This document shows, one piece after another, positions 53,031 through 62,220 of a DNA stretch of 64,000 bases. The stretch is from assembly GCA_964462515.1 (NCBI GenBank), contig CAYWXK010000018.1, positions 17,548-81,547 on the forward strand, written 5' to 3'. Source of the DNA: CAYWXK01 sp964462515 (GTDB lineage: Bacteria; Planctomycetota; Phycisphaerae; Sedimentisphaerales; Anaerobacaceae). Numbering within the stretch: the stretch's first letter is position 1; each line of letters begins with the position of its first letter. The notes beneath the pieces are model-generated. The model made no database searches. It saw only the letters and a program-made list of their open reading frames with translations, and was not told the origin of the DNA. The translations under genes and the position numbers were made by a program.

Positions 53031-53093
53031 GGCTCTCCTTTGCCAATATGTCGTGTTTTTCATTAAACATATTGGCAGGGGGGAGCCTTTTTT
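53031..53093 (+). terminator. Long terminator hairpin
   Basis: GGCTCTCC and TGCCAATATG on the left pair with CATATTGGCA and GGGGAGCC on the right, followed by TTTTTT. It ends the redoxin/coiled-coil unit before the glycan genes. Confidence 0.8.
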
Positions 53094-53165
53094 GTTACAA
53101 TAGTGCATTGTTTGAAAGGGCAGCTTATAAAATTCAAATATCTCGATTAGGAAAGGAGTCAAGCA

Positions 53166-55325
53166 ATGAAAAAGTTATGGATGATTGTAATTGGGATTGT
53201 AGTTTGTGGCTGGTTGATTTGTGGGCAATTCGCACAGCCGGCAATGGGCCAGACGCCGGAAAGACTCACATATATTGACCTGATTGGCCGACTTACCGAC
53301 CTTGAGTATCTGGCAACGCTGCCGGAGCCGGGCGAAAAGTGTTCCCAGTGGTCGAGCTATGACCGTGCAAGTAAATTTGACGAGGCATCCGGCAAATACA
53401 TTGAGTGGGCGGCAAATGGTGATAATGATGGCATCATCCGCAAAGAGGATGGCAAGCTTGTTTTTGCAGAGATTGAAGGTCCGGGTGTCATCTGGCGGAT
53501 ATGGTCGGCGCTGGCAAAAGAGGGACACGTAAAAATTTATCTCGATGGCGCCGCCGAACCTGCCGTTGACCTGCCCTTTATAGGATATTTTAACTGCAAG
53601 AATGAGCCATTTACCCGTCCTGCGCTGGTGCACGAGACTGCACGCGGGCAAAATTGTTATGTGCCGATTCCGTTTCAAAAATCCTGCAAGATTACGGCCG
53701 AAGGCGATTGGGGGGCATATTATCATTTTACATACACGAGGTATCCGAAAGGAACTACTCTGCCGACGTTTAAGCGAGAGCTTTCTTCTTCTGAGTCAAA
53801 AGCTCTTGATAGAGCCAACGAAATTCTTACCAATTGTGGCGCCGACCCTGTCGGCAGACGAACCGGCGAAGTAACTCTCCAGAAGGTCGTGAAGGTTGCT
53901 CCGGGTGCGACGGCAGCGGTTGCCAGGCTGGATGGGAAGCGGGCCATCACAGCTATCAAAGTCAAGATGGAATTGCCGCCATCTCCCGATGACTACACCA
54001 TTTTACGGGAGCTTGTTTTGCGAATTTGCTGGGATGGCCGGTCACAGCCGAGCGTCTGGGCGCCGTTAGGCGATTTCTTTGGCACCGCTCCAGGCGTGAA
54101 CAAATATAAATCTTTGCCTCTGGGGATGACAGACGATGGCTTTTATTGTTACTGGTATATGCCGTTTGAGAAGGGTGCGTTGGTGGAATTAACAAATGAT
54201 GGAGCTGAGGAGCGCAGCGTTACATTTACGATTACGCACTCGCCTGTTACTGGGCCGATGAAGGGTCTCGGAAGATTTCATGCAAAATGGCATCGCGATG
54301 CGTTTCTGCCTGAGGAGCCTGAGCGAAGGGCGATTGACTGGACAATGCTCAAGACACAGGATAGAGGTCGTTTCTGCGGCATAATGCTCCACGTGTGGAA
54401 TCCGAAGGGGGGATGGTGGGGCGAGGGAGATGAGAAATTTTTTGTCGATGGCGAAAAATTCCCCTCGACAATTGGGACCGGTTCCGAGGATTATTTTGGT
54501 TATGCCTGGTGCACGCCGCAGCTATTCAGCAACTGCTACCATAATCAGACGATAAGTATGGGCAATAAGGGGCACGTTTCTGTGAACCGCTGGCACATCA
54601 CCGATAATGTCCCCTTCCAGAAGTCTTTCGAGGCCGCGATTGAAAAATACTATCCCAATAATAAGCCGACTCTTTACGCAGCTACCGTTTACTGGTATCA
54701 GGTGGCCGGCGAGGCCGACCTTTACCAGCCGGTGCCTGTTAATGAACGAAGCGGCTACTGGACGCCGATTCAAGTCGTGAAGGTTAAAGGCGCTCTGGAA
54801 GGCGAAGAAATAAAAATCCTCGCAAAGACAGCGGGTGAGGTTAGACCACAGGAGATGGACGGATACGGCACAGAGTGGAGCGGCGATGCTCACCTGTGGT
54901 GGACTGATGCCAAGCCAAATGATACGCTCGATTTGGCTGTGCCGGTAGAGAAAACGGCAGCTTACAGACTGAAGTTGCAGCTTACTAAAGCCGTAGATTA
55001 TGGGATTGTTCAGTTGTATCTGGACGCCAAAAAGCTCGGCGAGCCAATCGACCTTTATAACGATGGCGTGATAGCTACGGGTGTTCTGGATATGGGCATC
55101 CATGAGCTTGCCGAAGGTCAGCACACTTTGAGATTTGAGATTGTCGGTGCGAACGAAAAGGCCGTCAAGGCGTATATGTTCGGAATCGATTATCTGCTGC
55201 TGGAAGAAGTCAAGTCCAGCTTCTATCTGCCGGAAAATCCGTCTTATACAATCCTTGATTCTGCGAGGGATTCGGTTAGGTTTGCAGTGGAGCGGACATT
55301 TGTTGAGTATAAGGGGCATCTTTAG
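53166..55325 (+). CDS. GH172 (DUF2961) glycoside hydrolase, secreted
   Basis: 719 residues. Signal peptide (MIVIGIVVCGWLICGQFAQPA). DUF2961 motifs: CSQWSSYDRASKFDEASGKY at the front, FAEIEGPGVIWRIWSA, GDWGAYYHFTYTRYPKGT, and FPSTIGTGSEDYFGYAWC, whose glutamate and aspartate are the candidate catalytic acids. Known GH172 enzymes act on D-arabinan or difructose-type furanosides as oligomers; here the substrate is unknown. A C-terminal beta-domain (residues ~570-700, DLAVPVEKTAAYRLKLQLTK) resembles a carbohydrate-binding module. Good ribosome site (GAAAGGAG). First gene of a three-gene group. Confidence 0.88.
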   Translation: MKKLWMIVIGIVVCGWLICGQFAQPAMGQTPERLTYIDLIGRLTDLEYLATLPEPGEKCSQWSSYDRASKFDEASGKYIEWAANGDNDGIIRKEDGKLVFAEIEGPGVIWRIWSALAKEGHVKIYLDGAAEPAVDLPFIGYFNCKNEPFTRPALVHETARGQNCYVPIPFQKSCKITAEGDWGAYYHFTYTRYPKGTTLPTFKRELSSSESKALDRANEILTNCGADPVGRRTGEVTLQKVVKVAPGATAAVARLDGKRAITAIKVKMELPPSPDDYTILRELVLRICWDGRSQPSVWAPLGDFFGTAPGVNKYKSLPLGMTDDGFYCYWYMPFEKGALVELTNDGAEERSVTFTITHSPVTGPMKGLGRFHAKWHRDAFLPEEPERRAIDWTMLKTQDRGRFCGIMLHVWNPKGGWWGEGDEKFFVDGEKFPSTIGTGSEDYFGYAWCTPQLFSNCYHNQTISMGNKGHVSVNRWHITDNVPFQKSFEAAIEKYYPNNKPTLYAATVYWYQVAGEADLYQPVPVNERSGYWTPIQVVKVKGALEGEEIKILAKTAGEVRPQEMDGYGTEWSGDAHLWWTDAKPNDTLDLAVPVEKTAAYRLKLQLTKAVDYGIVQLYLDAKKLGEPIDLYNDGVIATGVLDMGIHELAEGQHTLRFEIVGANEKAVKAYMFGIDYLLLEEVKSSFYLPENPSYTILDSARDSVRFAVERTFVEYKGHL

Positions 55326-55341
55326 CTGCAAATCAAGCTTT

Positions 55342-56460
55342 GTGGATAGTAACGGCGATGTAATGGGCTGGCACGATTTCGGCAACCTCGAAGGTCCCGG
55401 CTGGGCGGCTAATTCGGTCGGGGGCGCCTACGAAATCTATTTGTTTGCCAAGCATATCAAAGACCCGTCTCTGGCGGAAAAAGCTATTTCGCTCTTGGAC
55501 CATGTGTTGGAAGATGGGTTTATCGACTACCAAACGGGATTTATCACACCATATCGCGACACTATTACCGATAAGTTTTGCCTTAATTACAAACACAATA
55601 ACGACTGGTTCTGCGTCGGCTCAATGGCAAAGGTTGCTTACCAGGTGCTTTTGTTTGCCGATATTCTGGACCAAAATAGAAAAGAAAAGATGTATGACGC
55701 CGCCGCAAAGACAGCCGAATGGATAAATTCAAATGTTAAGCCTACCAAAACCGGCTGGTATCCGAGGCGATGCACACCGACAGGCGAGCACTATACTAAA
55801 AGTCCTGATGGAGGAGAAGACAGGCTGTTTGAAAAAAGCGCCGATGGACTGTTTGTAATTCAACTTTACATAGGATTATCGCAGCGGGGGCTTGCCGATT
55901 ACAGAAAGCAAATCAGCCAGAAGGTTCGGGTCTTTATGGAAGCGGGGGGAATTTTTGGAAGTATCAATCACGATACCTATGATGAGCACGAGAACGTTGC
56001 TTACTCGGTAGCGTTCCGTGTTCTTCGTGAGGCGGCAAAACTGCTGGGCGACCAAAAGATTCGTGATTTTGCGTATGATAAGTGCCTTGCTGGTCTTGAC
56101 CAGTTCAAAATGAATGAGGATAGAAATGGTGTCCAGACAAAGGGGCTGCTTTTTATGGAGAAGAGCTGGGATACGGCTTATTTATGGGAGAATGCTGAGG
56201 CGGCGATTGTCTATATTGAAGCTTATATTGATACGAAAGACGAAAATTATCTGAAGGATGGGCTTACTATCCTGCGGGCTATAGCAAAACATCATCAGCG
56301 GGATACCGGCTTTTTGACGGAAGGGGTGGATTGGAATAATCATGTTGGTAAGCAGCACCATTTCAATGGAGCCGAATTCGGTGATATCCAATATACTGAG
56401 CCACTGCTGAATAACCTGCATATTGTTGAGCCGACCTTACTTGTTCTGAGACTTGAATAG
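55342..56460 (+). CDS. Alpha/alpha-barrel (six-hairpin-like) protein, start uncertain
   Basis: 372 residues from the GTG at 55342; an ATG at 55363 is the alternative, and neither has a ribosome site. The frame is open further upstream inside the GH172 gene. WHDFGNLEGPGWAANSVGGAYEIYLFAK, NNDWFCVGSMAKVAYQVLLFA and AYLWENAEAAIVYIEAYI repeat the pattern of paired helices in (alpha/alpha)6 glycosidases and epimerases. No signal peptide is visible, unusual between two secreted enzymes, so the 5' end may have been lost. It starts 17 bp after the GH172 stop. Substrate unknown. Confidence 0.65.
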   Translation: MDSNGDVMGWHDFGNLEGPGWAANSVGGAYEIYLFAKHIKDPSLAEKAISLLDHVLEDGFIDYQTGFITPYRDTITDKFCLNYKHNNDWFCVGSMAKVAYQVLLFADILDQNRKEKMYDAAAKTAEWINSNVKPTKTGWYPRRCTPTGEHYTKSPDGGEDRLFEKSADGLFVIQLYIGLSQRGLADYRKQISQKVRVFMEAGGIFGSINHDTYDEHENVAYSVAFRVLREAAKLLGDQKIRDFAYDKCLAGLDQFKMNEDRNGVQTKGLLFMEKSWDTAYLWENAEAAIVYIEAYIDTKDENYLKDGLTILRAIAKHHQRDTGFLTEGVDWNNHVGKQHHFNGAEFGDIQYTEPLLNNLHIVEPTLLVLRLE

Positions 56461-56550
56461 ATACCTTGCAAGGGCAATTGATTGTAATCATATTTAATTC
56501 TATTTTGATGGCGGTGAATTTATTTAATCTTAAAAGACAGGAGATAAACA

Positions 56551-59500
56551 ATGAGAAGGCTCAGGTTAATTGTAATTGGATTTGTAGTTTGTAACATCAT
56601 TTTTGCGTTTGGCAGCACATCGAAAGGCGAACAGACCCAGATAAAGCATTTAGTTCCCGCGGATAAGAAACTTTCTAAAGACTTTTTGCTGCGGATTTTT
56701 GAAAGAGGCGAGCGGGAAACCTATCGCGGCAGTGACATCGACACAATCGGGATGCCGGTAGGCGGTATTGCTGCGGGGCAGCTTTATTTGCGAGGGGATG
56801 GGACGCTCGGCGTCTGGCAAATCTTTAATGAGAATGTCTTCTCAGGTTATGGTTCGGATAATTACCGCACCTATAGACCTGACTCACCTGTGGATTCAGG
56901 TTTTGCTGTGATTTTGGAAAAAGATGGTGCAACCGCTGCAAAACCTTTGGATAAAAGTTTTTCAAGCGTGGAGTTTGCAGGCGAGTATCCTGTCGGCGTT
57001 GTTCGTTACAGCGACAAAGATTTTCCGGTAAAGGTTGAGCTGGAGGCCTTTTCGCCGTTTATCCCGCTTAATACGAAGGACTCGGCCCTTCCTGCGGTTC
57101 TATTTCATATCACAATTGAAAATATCTCCAAAAAGAATGTTCGTGTGGGCGTTTTAGGATGGCTCGAAAACGCCGTGCTTTTTAATTCGGCAAAACAGGT
57201 GAACGCTCTGCGACACAGCCGACTTGTCGGCGAGAATAAACGCACTTTGCTGATTCATACAGCCGAGGAATTACCTCCAAGTGAAGCTGTTTTAATGCTC
57301 CGAACCAAAGTGGTCCTGGCCGATTTTGAAGGCGAAGACTATGGTGACTGGAAAGTGTCAGGAGAAGCATTAGGAAAAGGCCCTGCAAAAGGAACGTTGC
57401 CTGACCAGCAAAACGTAAGCGGATTTCTCGGAAAAGGGCTTGTCAATACTTTTCTTGGCGGCGATGGACCCAACGGGACGCTTTTGTCGCCGACTTTTAC
57501 CATCTCGCGTAAGTTTATTACCTTTTTGATTGGCGGCGGCGGCCTCGCAGGCCAGACCTGTATTAACCTTCTTGTCGATGGTAAGGTCGTGCGTACCGCG
57601 ACCGGCAAGGGTAACGAAAAACTCGAATGGTCTTTCTGGAACGTTCAGGAATTTGAAGGTAAGCAAGCTCAAATTGAAATCGTTGATAAGTTTTCCGGCG
57701 GATGGGGACATATCAACATCGACCAGATTGAATTGTCGGATGAACCGCAAACGCAGGCATTAGGGCCGATAGATAAGCTGCCTGACTATGGCTCTATGGT
57801 GCTGGCGACTGCGGGACAAACAGAGCCTTCAGGGAAAGTTCGTGAAGTTCTTGACTCCATTGGAGATTGGGCAAAGAAAATTCATTGCCAGGAAAATGTT
57901 ACATATCCTGTTATTGAAAAGCGAAGCGCCGCCTTATCTGCGTCGTATGTCGAATTAAAACCGGCTGCAAAACATACCTTTACCTTTGTGCTGACGTGGT
58001 TCTTTCCTAATCATCAGCACGGTCACGAATACGCCAACCGATTTAATAACGCATCCGACGTTGCGAATTATGTTCTCGACAATCACAGCCGTCTGGCAGG
58101 TGATACCATTGAGTGGCACAAAACATTCTATGAGGATAGCACGCTGCCGCGGTGGTTGCTTTTCCGCCTGCACTCAACCGTGTGCAATCTGGCGACTGGA
58201 ACCTGTCAGTGGTGGCAGAACGGCCGTTTCTGGGCGTGGGAGGGTGTCGGCTGCTGCGAGGGCACCTGCACTCACGTATGGAACTATGCTCACGCACCGG
58301 CTCGGTTATTTCCAGAGCTGGAGCGAAGCGCCAGAGAAATGCAGGATTTTGGTGCAGGTTTTGACAGCAAGAACGGTCTTGTCGGCTTTCGCAGCAATCG
58401 TGTTTACGCAGCAGATGGCCAGTGCGGGACTATACTAAAGGCCTACCGTGAGCATCAGATGTCTGCCGATGGCGAATTTCTAAAACGCAACTGGCCGCGC
58501 ATCAAAAAAGCCCTCGAGTTCTCCATCAACCAGGATGGCAATGAGGATGGCCTCATCGAAAATAGTCAGCACAATACCTTTGACATAAACTTCGAAGGTC
58601 CAAATACCTTTGTCGGCTCACTGTATTTAGCTGCACTGCGTGCCGGTGAGGAAATGGCAAAGGAAATGGGTGATAAGGATTTCGCCGAACGGTGTCGTCG
58701 AATCTTTGAAAGCGGCAGTCATCTTTCAGTCGAGCAGCTCTGGGATGGCGAATACTTCATTCAGGTCGTTGACTTGCAGAAGCACCCGAAAGACCAGTAT
58801 GCAAAAGGGTGCCTGTCCGACCAGCTTTTTGGCCAGGGTTGGGCACACCAGCTGGGTCTTGGCTACATCTATCCTGTTGAAAATGTAAGAAAGGGCTTGC
58901 AGTCAGTATGGAAATACAACTGGGCGCCTGATGTCGGGTCGCACAATGCTGTGTATAAACCGGAGCGATGGTTTGCTCGTCCGGGTGAGGCGGGTCTATT
59001 TACCTGCACCTGGCCTAAAAACCAGTACTTGGCGGAAGGTGTTCGTTACAGGGATGAAGTCTGGACAGGCATAGAATACCAGGTGGCCGGAAATATGGTC
59101 TGGGAAGATATGGTTACGGAGGCACTTGTTATCTGCCGCGGCGCCCACGACCGTTATCATCCTGCCAAGCACAATCCCTTCAATGAGATTGAGTGCGGCG
59201 ACCATTATGCACGGGCTTTGGCAAGCTGGGGCGTCTATACGGCGCTTATGGGCTATGAATATAATGGCCCGAAGGGACACATCGGCTTTGCACCAAGACT
59301 TACACCTGAAAATTTCCGGGCTGCCTTTACAGCCGCCCAGGGCTGGGGGACATTTACTCAGAAACAAGATAAAAAAGCTCAATACGAGCGAATCGAATTG
59401 CGCTGGGGGAAACTGGCTATAAAATCTCTTACCTTTGCTGTCCCTGAAAATTTTCGGTCGGTGAAAGTTTCAGTTACAGTATCGGAGGAGCAGCCCATAA

Positions 59501-59601
59501 CCTGCGACTATATACTCAAAGATGGCCGTATCGAGATTGGCTTGAAAGAAAAAGTGGTCCTTTCCGAAAATCAGATACTTGAAGTGACTATCAGCCGGTA
59601 A
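56551..59601 (+). CDS. GH116 glucosidase with an inserted beta-sandwich domain, secreted
   Basis: 1016 residues. Signal peptide (IVIGFVVCNIIFAFGS). The N-terminal GBA2-type domain has GMPVGGIAAGQLYLRGDG. The catalytic domain has GVGCCEGTCTHVWNYAHAPARLFPELERSAREMQDF (nucleophile glutamate by family analogy) and SDQLFGQGWAHQ (acid/base aspartate). Residues ~250-395 are an insertion: ADFEGEDYGDWKVSGEA, FLGKGLVNTFLGGDGPNGTL, FLIGGGGLAGQTCINLLVDG and GGWGHINIDQIEL, a pattern I know from the C-terminal side domains of GH32 enzymes, here placed inside a GH116 fold. Acts on beta-glucosides or related sugars. Third gene of the group, 90 bp after the previous one. Confidence 0.87.
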   Translation: MRRLRLIVIGFVVCNIIFAFGSTSKGEQTQIKHLVPADKKLSKDFLLRIFERGERETYRGSDIDTIGMPVGGIAAGQLYLRGDGTLGVWQIFNENVFSGYGSDNYRTYRPDSPVDSGFAVILEKDGATAAKPLDKSFSSVEFAGEYPVGVVRYSDKDFPVKVELEAFSPFIPLNTKDSALPAVLFHITIENISKKNVRVGVLGWLENAVLFNSAKQVNALRHSRLVGENKRTLLIHTAEELPPSEAVLMLRTKVVLADFEGEDYGDWKVSGEALGKGPAKGTLPDQQNVSGFLGKGLVNTFLGGDGPNGTLLSPTFTISRKFITFLIGGGGLAGQTCINLLVDGKVVRTATGKGNEKLEWSFWNVQEFEGKQAQIEIVDKFSGGWGHINIDQIELSDEPQTQALGPIDKLPDYGSMVLATAGQTEPSGKVREVLDSIGDWAKKIHCQENVTYPVIEKRSAALSASYVELKPAAKHTFTFVLTWFFPNHQHGHEYANRFNNASDVANYVLDNHSRLAGDTIEWHKTFYEDSTLPRWLLFRLHSTVCNLATGTCQWWQNGRFWAWEGVGCCEGTCTHVWNYAHAPARLFPELERSAREMQDFGAGFDSKNGLVGFRSNRVYAADGQCGTILKAYREHQMSADGEFLKRNWPRIKKALEFSINQDGNEDGLIENSQHNTFDINFEGPNTFVGSLYLAALRAGEEMAKEMGDKDFAERCRRIFESGSHLSVEQLWDGEYFIQVVDLQKHPKDQYAKGCLSDQLFGQGWAHQLGLGYIYPVENVRKGLQSVWKYNWAPDVGSHNAVYKPERWFARPGEAGLFTCTWPKNQYLAEGVRYRDEVWTGIEYQVAGNMVWEDMVTEALVICRGAHDRYHPAKHNPFNEIECGDHYARALASWGVYTALMGYEYNGPKGHIGFAPRLTPENFRAAFTAAQGWGTFTQKQDKKAQYERIELRWGKLAIKSLTFAVPENFRSVKVSVTVSEEQPITCDYILKDGRIEIGLKEKVVLSENQILEVTISR

Positions 59602-59625
59602 AAAAGTTAAAGGCGAGGATTTGCA

Positions 59626-60660
59626 ATGAAAGCTGCGGTTATTTATGAGCACGGTGGATTAGACCAGGTCAAGGTTGAAGAAGTTCCCCAGCCAAAGCCC
59701 GGCAAAAACGAGGTCATTTTAGATGTAAAATCCGCCGGGCTTAATCACCTTGATATATGGGTTAGAAAGGGCAGACCCGGTCTTACACTTAGTATGCCGC
59801 ATATTCTTGGCTGCGACGCCGCCGGTGTTGTGGTTGATGCAGGTTCGGATGTTACGAATGTTAAAATCGGCGATGAGGTCGTTTTGAACCCGGCTCTTAG
59901 CTGCGGCTCTTGCGAGTATTGCAATCGCGGTGAGCAGAGCGAATGCTCATCTTTTGGCATTATCGGTATGAGTCGGCCAGGGACATTTGCCCGGCGTGTA
60001 GCTGTCCCCTCGCAGAATGTGCATCCTAAACCTGCGTTTATGAATTTTGACCAGGCCGGAGCTTTTGCATTGAGCTGCGTTACTGCCTGGCGAATGCTTT
60101 TTGCGAAGGCACAGGTAAAACCAGGCCAGACAATAATAATTCACGGCATAGGGGGCGGCGTCGCTTTTTGTGCCCTTCAGTTAGCTAAACTAATTGGCGC
60201 TTGCGTAATCGTTACCTCATCATCGGATAAAAAACTCACCGGCGCCCGGCAAATCGGCGCTGACCACACGATTAACTATAAGACAACTAACGTTGCCGAC
60301 AGCGTAAAAGATTTGACGTCTGGTCGTGGAGTCGATGTCGTTATTGATACTGTGGGGGCTGCGACCTGGCCGGTAGATTTAACTGTGGTTCGTCGGGGTG
60401 GTAAGATAATTTTATGCGGAGTTACAACCGGCACAAAAGCTGAAACTGACCTGCGCACCCTTTACTGGAACCAGTTGACGATTATGGGTTCGACTATGGG
60501 CTCAAACGAAGATTTTCGCCAGATGCTCCAAGCGGTTACAGCCGCCGAGCTAAAGCCTGTTATCGACTCGGTGGAGCCGCTTGAAAATGTTCGGGGTGCT
60601 ATGGGAAAAATGGAAGCAGGGGAGCAATTCGGAAAGATTGTCCTGAGAGTTTCCGAATAG
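59626..60660 (+). CDS. Zinc-binding MDR dehydrogenase
   Basis: 344 residues. GroES-like front (MKAAVIYEHGGLDQVKVEEV), catalytic zinc region GCDAAGVVVDAGSDV with GDEV, structural zinc cysteines CGSCEYCNRGEQSEC, and the Rossmann loop HGIGGGVAFCALQLAKLIG. The zinc-type proton relay and NAD(P) site are intact. An oxidoreductase of unknown alcohol or quinone substrate. Starts 24 bp after GH116 and is followed at once by the flavodiiron gene, so it may be part of that operon. Confidence 0.88.
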   Translation: MKAAVIYEHGGLDQVKVEEVPQPKPGKNEVILDVKSAGLNHLDIWVRKGRPGLTLSMPHILGCDAAGVVVDAGSDVTNVKIGDEVVLNPALSCGSCEYCNRGEQSECSSFGIIGMSRPGTFARRVAVPSQNVHPKPAFMNFDQAGAFALSCVTAWRMLFAKAQVKPGQTIIIHGIGGGVAFCALQLAKLIGACVIVTSSSDKKLTGARQIGADHTINYKTTNVADSVKDLTSGRGVDVVIDTVGAATWPVDLTVVRRGGKIILCGVTTGTKAETDLRTLYWNQLTIMGSTMGSNEDFRQMLQAVTAAELKPVIDSVEPLENVRGAMGKMEAGEQFGKIVLRVSE

Positions 60661-60693
60661 ATGCGGTATAAGGTAATGGAAGGGATAAAAAAT

Positions 60694-61875
60694 ATGAGGC
60701 AATTAAAACCAGGTATCTATTTTGTCGGAGCAATAGATTGGGACAGGAGACTTTTCGATGAGCTGATTCCGCTTCCTGATGGGACAAGCTATAATGCTTA
60801 CCTTGTCAAGGGTAGCGACAAGACAGCCCTAATAGATACCGTTGACCCGACTAAGGCCGATGTATTGATAAGTAACTTGGTCAAAGTCGGCGTCGAGAAA
60901 ATAGACTATATTGTCGCCCACCACGCTGAGCAGGACCATTCCGGCTCTATACCTGATGTCTTGCTATTGTATCCCGATGCAAAGGTTGTAGCGACCGCAA
61001 AGTGCAAGCAAATGCTTATTGACTTACTTGATATCAGTGAGGATAGATTCATTACGGTCGAGGATGGCGAGTCTCTTTCTCTGGGCAATAAAACTCTTCA
61101 GTTTATTCATACGCCGTGGGTTCACTGGCCCGAGACGATGTGCACATATCTGCAGGAGGATAAAATACTTTTCTCCTGCGATTTTTTTGGTTCTCACCTT
61201 GCGACAAGCAGTTTGTTTGTTGATAATGAGCCGCTTGTCTATGAGGCCGCCAAGAGATACTATGCGGAGATAATGATGCCTTTCCGAGCGCCGATACAAA
61301 AGAATCTCGAAAAAGTGGGGAAGCTACAAATAGAAATGATTGCGCCAAGTCACGGCCCGGTTTATGACAAGCCCGCCTTTATCATTGATGCCTATAAAGA
61401 TTGGGTCAGCGACAAGGTTAAGAACCAGGTCGTGCTCCCCTATATTTCAATGCACGGCAGCACAGGGAAAATGGTCGAGCATTTTGTGGATGCCTTGATT
61501 GAAAGGGATATTACCGTTAAGCAGTTTAACTTATCGGTTGCCGATGTTGGTGAATTGGCAATGGCTCTTGTCGATGCGGCGACAGTTGTGCTTGGCTCTC
61601 CGACCGTTCTTGCAGGTGCACACCCGCAGGCTGCTTATGCTGCGATTCTGGCGAACGCACTCAGGCCAAAGACAAAGTTTGTCTCGATAATCGGCTCTTA
61701 TGGTTGGGGCGGCAAAACGGTTGAGCAGTTAAAAGGATTGATTCCAAATCTCAAAGCCGAGCTCCTTACGCCGGTCGTAGCAAAAGGCTGCCCTAAAGAT
61801 GACGATTTTGCAGCCCTCGAAGGGCTGGCCGACGAAATCCTCGCTAAACACAAGGAACTTAAAATTGCCGATTAG
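60694..61875 (+). CDS. Flavodiiron protein (FprA-like A-type flavoprotein)
   Basis: 393 residues from ATG 60694, where GAAGGGAT is well spaced; a start at 60661 would add 11. Metallo-beta-lactamase-like diiron domain with HHAEQDHSG and later THW-like IHTPWVHWPETM, FSCDFFGSH and APSHGP. Flavodoxin-like FMN domain with SMHGSTGKMVEHFVDAL and GSYGWGGK. Reduces O2 to water or NO to N2O with two- or four-electron transfer, normally fed by rubredoxin; an anaerobe or microaerophile is suggested. No rubredoxin gene is adjacent. Confidence 0.93.
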   Translation: MRQLKPGIYFVGAIDWDRRLFDELIPLPDGTSYNAYLVKGSDKTALIDTVDPTKADVLISNLVKVGVEKIDYIVAHHAEQDHSGSIPDVLLLYPDAKVVATAKCKQMLIDLLDISEDRFITVEDGESLSLGNKTLQFIHTPWVHWPETMCTYLQEDKILFSCDFFGSHLATSSLFVDNEPLVYEAAKRYYAEIMMPFRAPIQKNLEKVGKLQIEMIAPSHGPVYDKPAFIIDAYKDWVSDKVKNQVVLPYISMHGSTGKMVEHFVDALIERDITVKQFNLSVADVGELAMALVDAATVVLGSPTVLAGAHPQAAYAAILANALRPKTKFVSIIGSYGWGGKTVEQLKGLIPNLKAELLTPVVAKGCPKDDDFAALEGLADEILAKHKELKIAD

Positions 61876-62220
61876 CCCGGATTTTTCAAAGCCACAGGAG
61901 AACATTTATCCGCCTGTGGCGGACAGAAGACACAGAGATTTATCCGCCAAAGCTTTATCAAAGGCGGAAATGAATTATAAACAGTGTAAATCCGTACTAC
62001 AATCTTTTAACTTCTTGTTTTTTCTGCTTGATTTTGCAGCGATACTGTCATAACCGCTTTGATAATAAAAAATTACAGTTAGTTTGGAATTTTGAGTTTT
62101 TGGTCATTTGAATTTGTTTAGGATTTAGAATTTAGAGATTAGGATTTTGGTTGCGGCCAAAGGCCGCGCCGGGTTAATCCGTGTCTAATATCAACAGTGT
62201 TAATCCGTGTCTTTTTTATT
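61876..62220. other. Gene-free stretch with stacked dispersed repeats
   Basis: Holds a GCCACAG...CACAGAGA repeat with nested TCCGCC-TGT-GGCGGA hairpin (61891-61938), a second hairpin TCCGCC / GGCGGA (61942-61967), a GCGGCC-AAA-GGCCGC hairpin near 62153, and a doubled TTAATCCGTGTC just before the next gene. Otherwise AT-rich; no gene seen. Confidence 0.6.
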
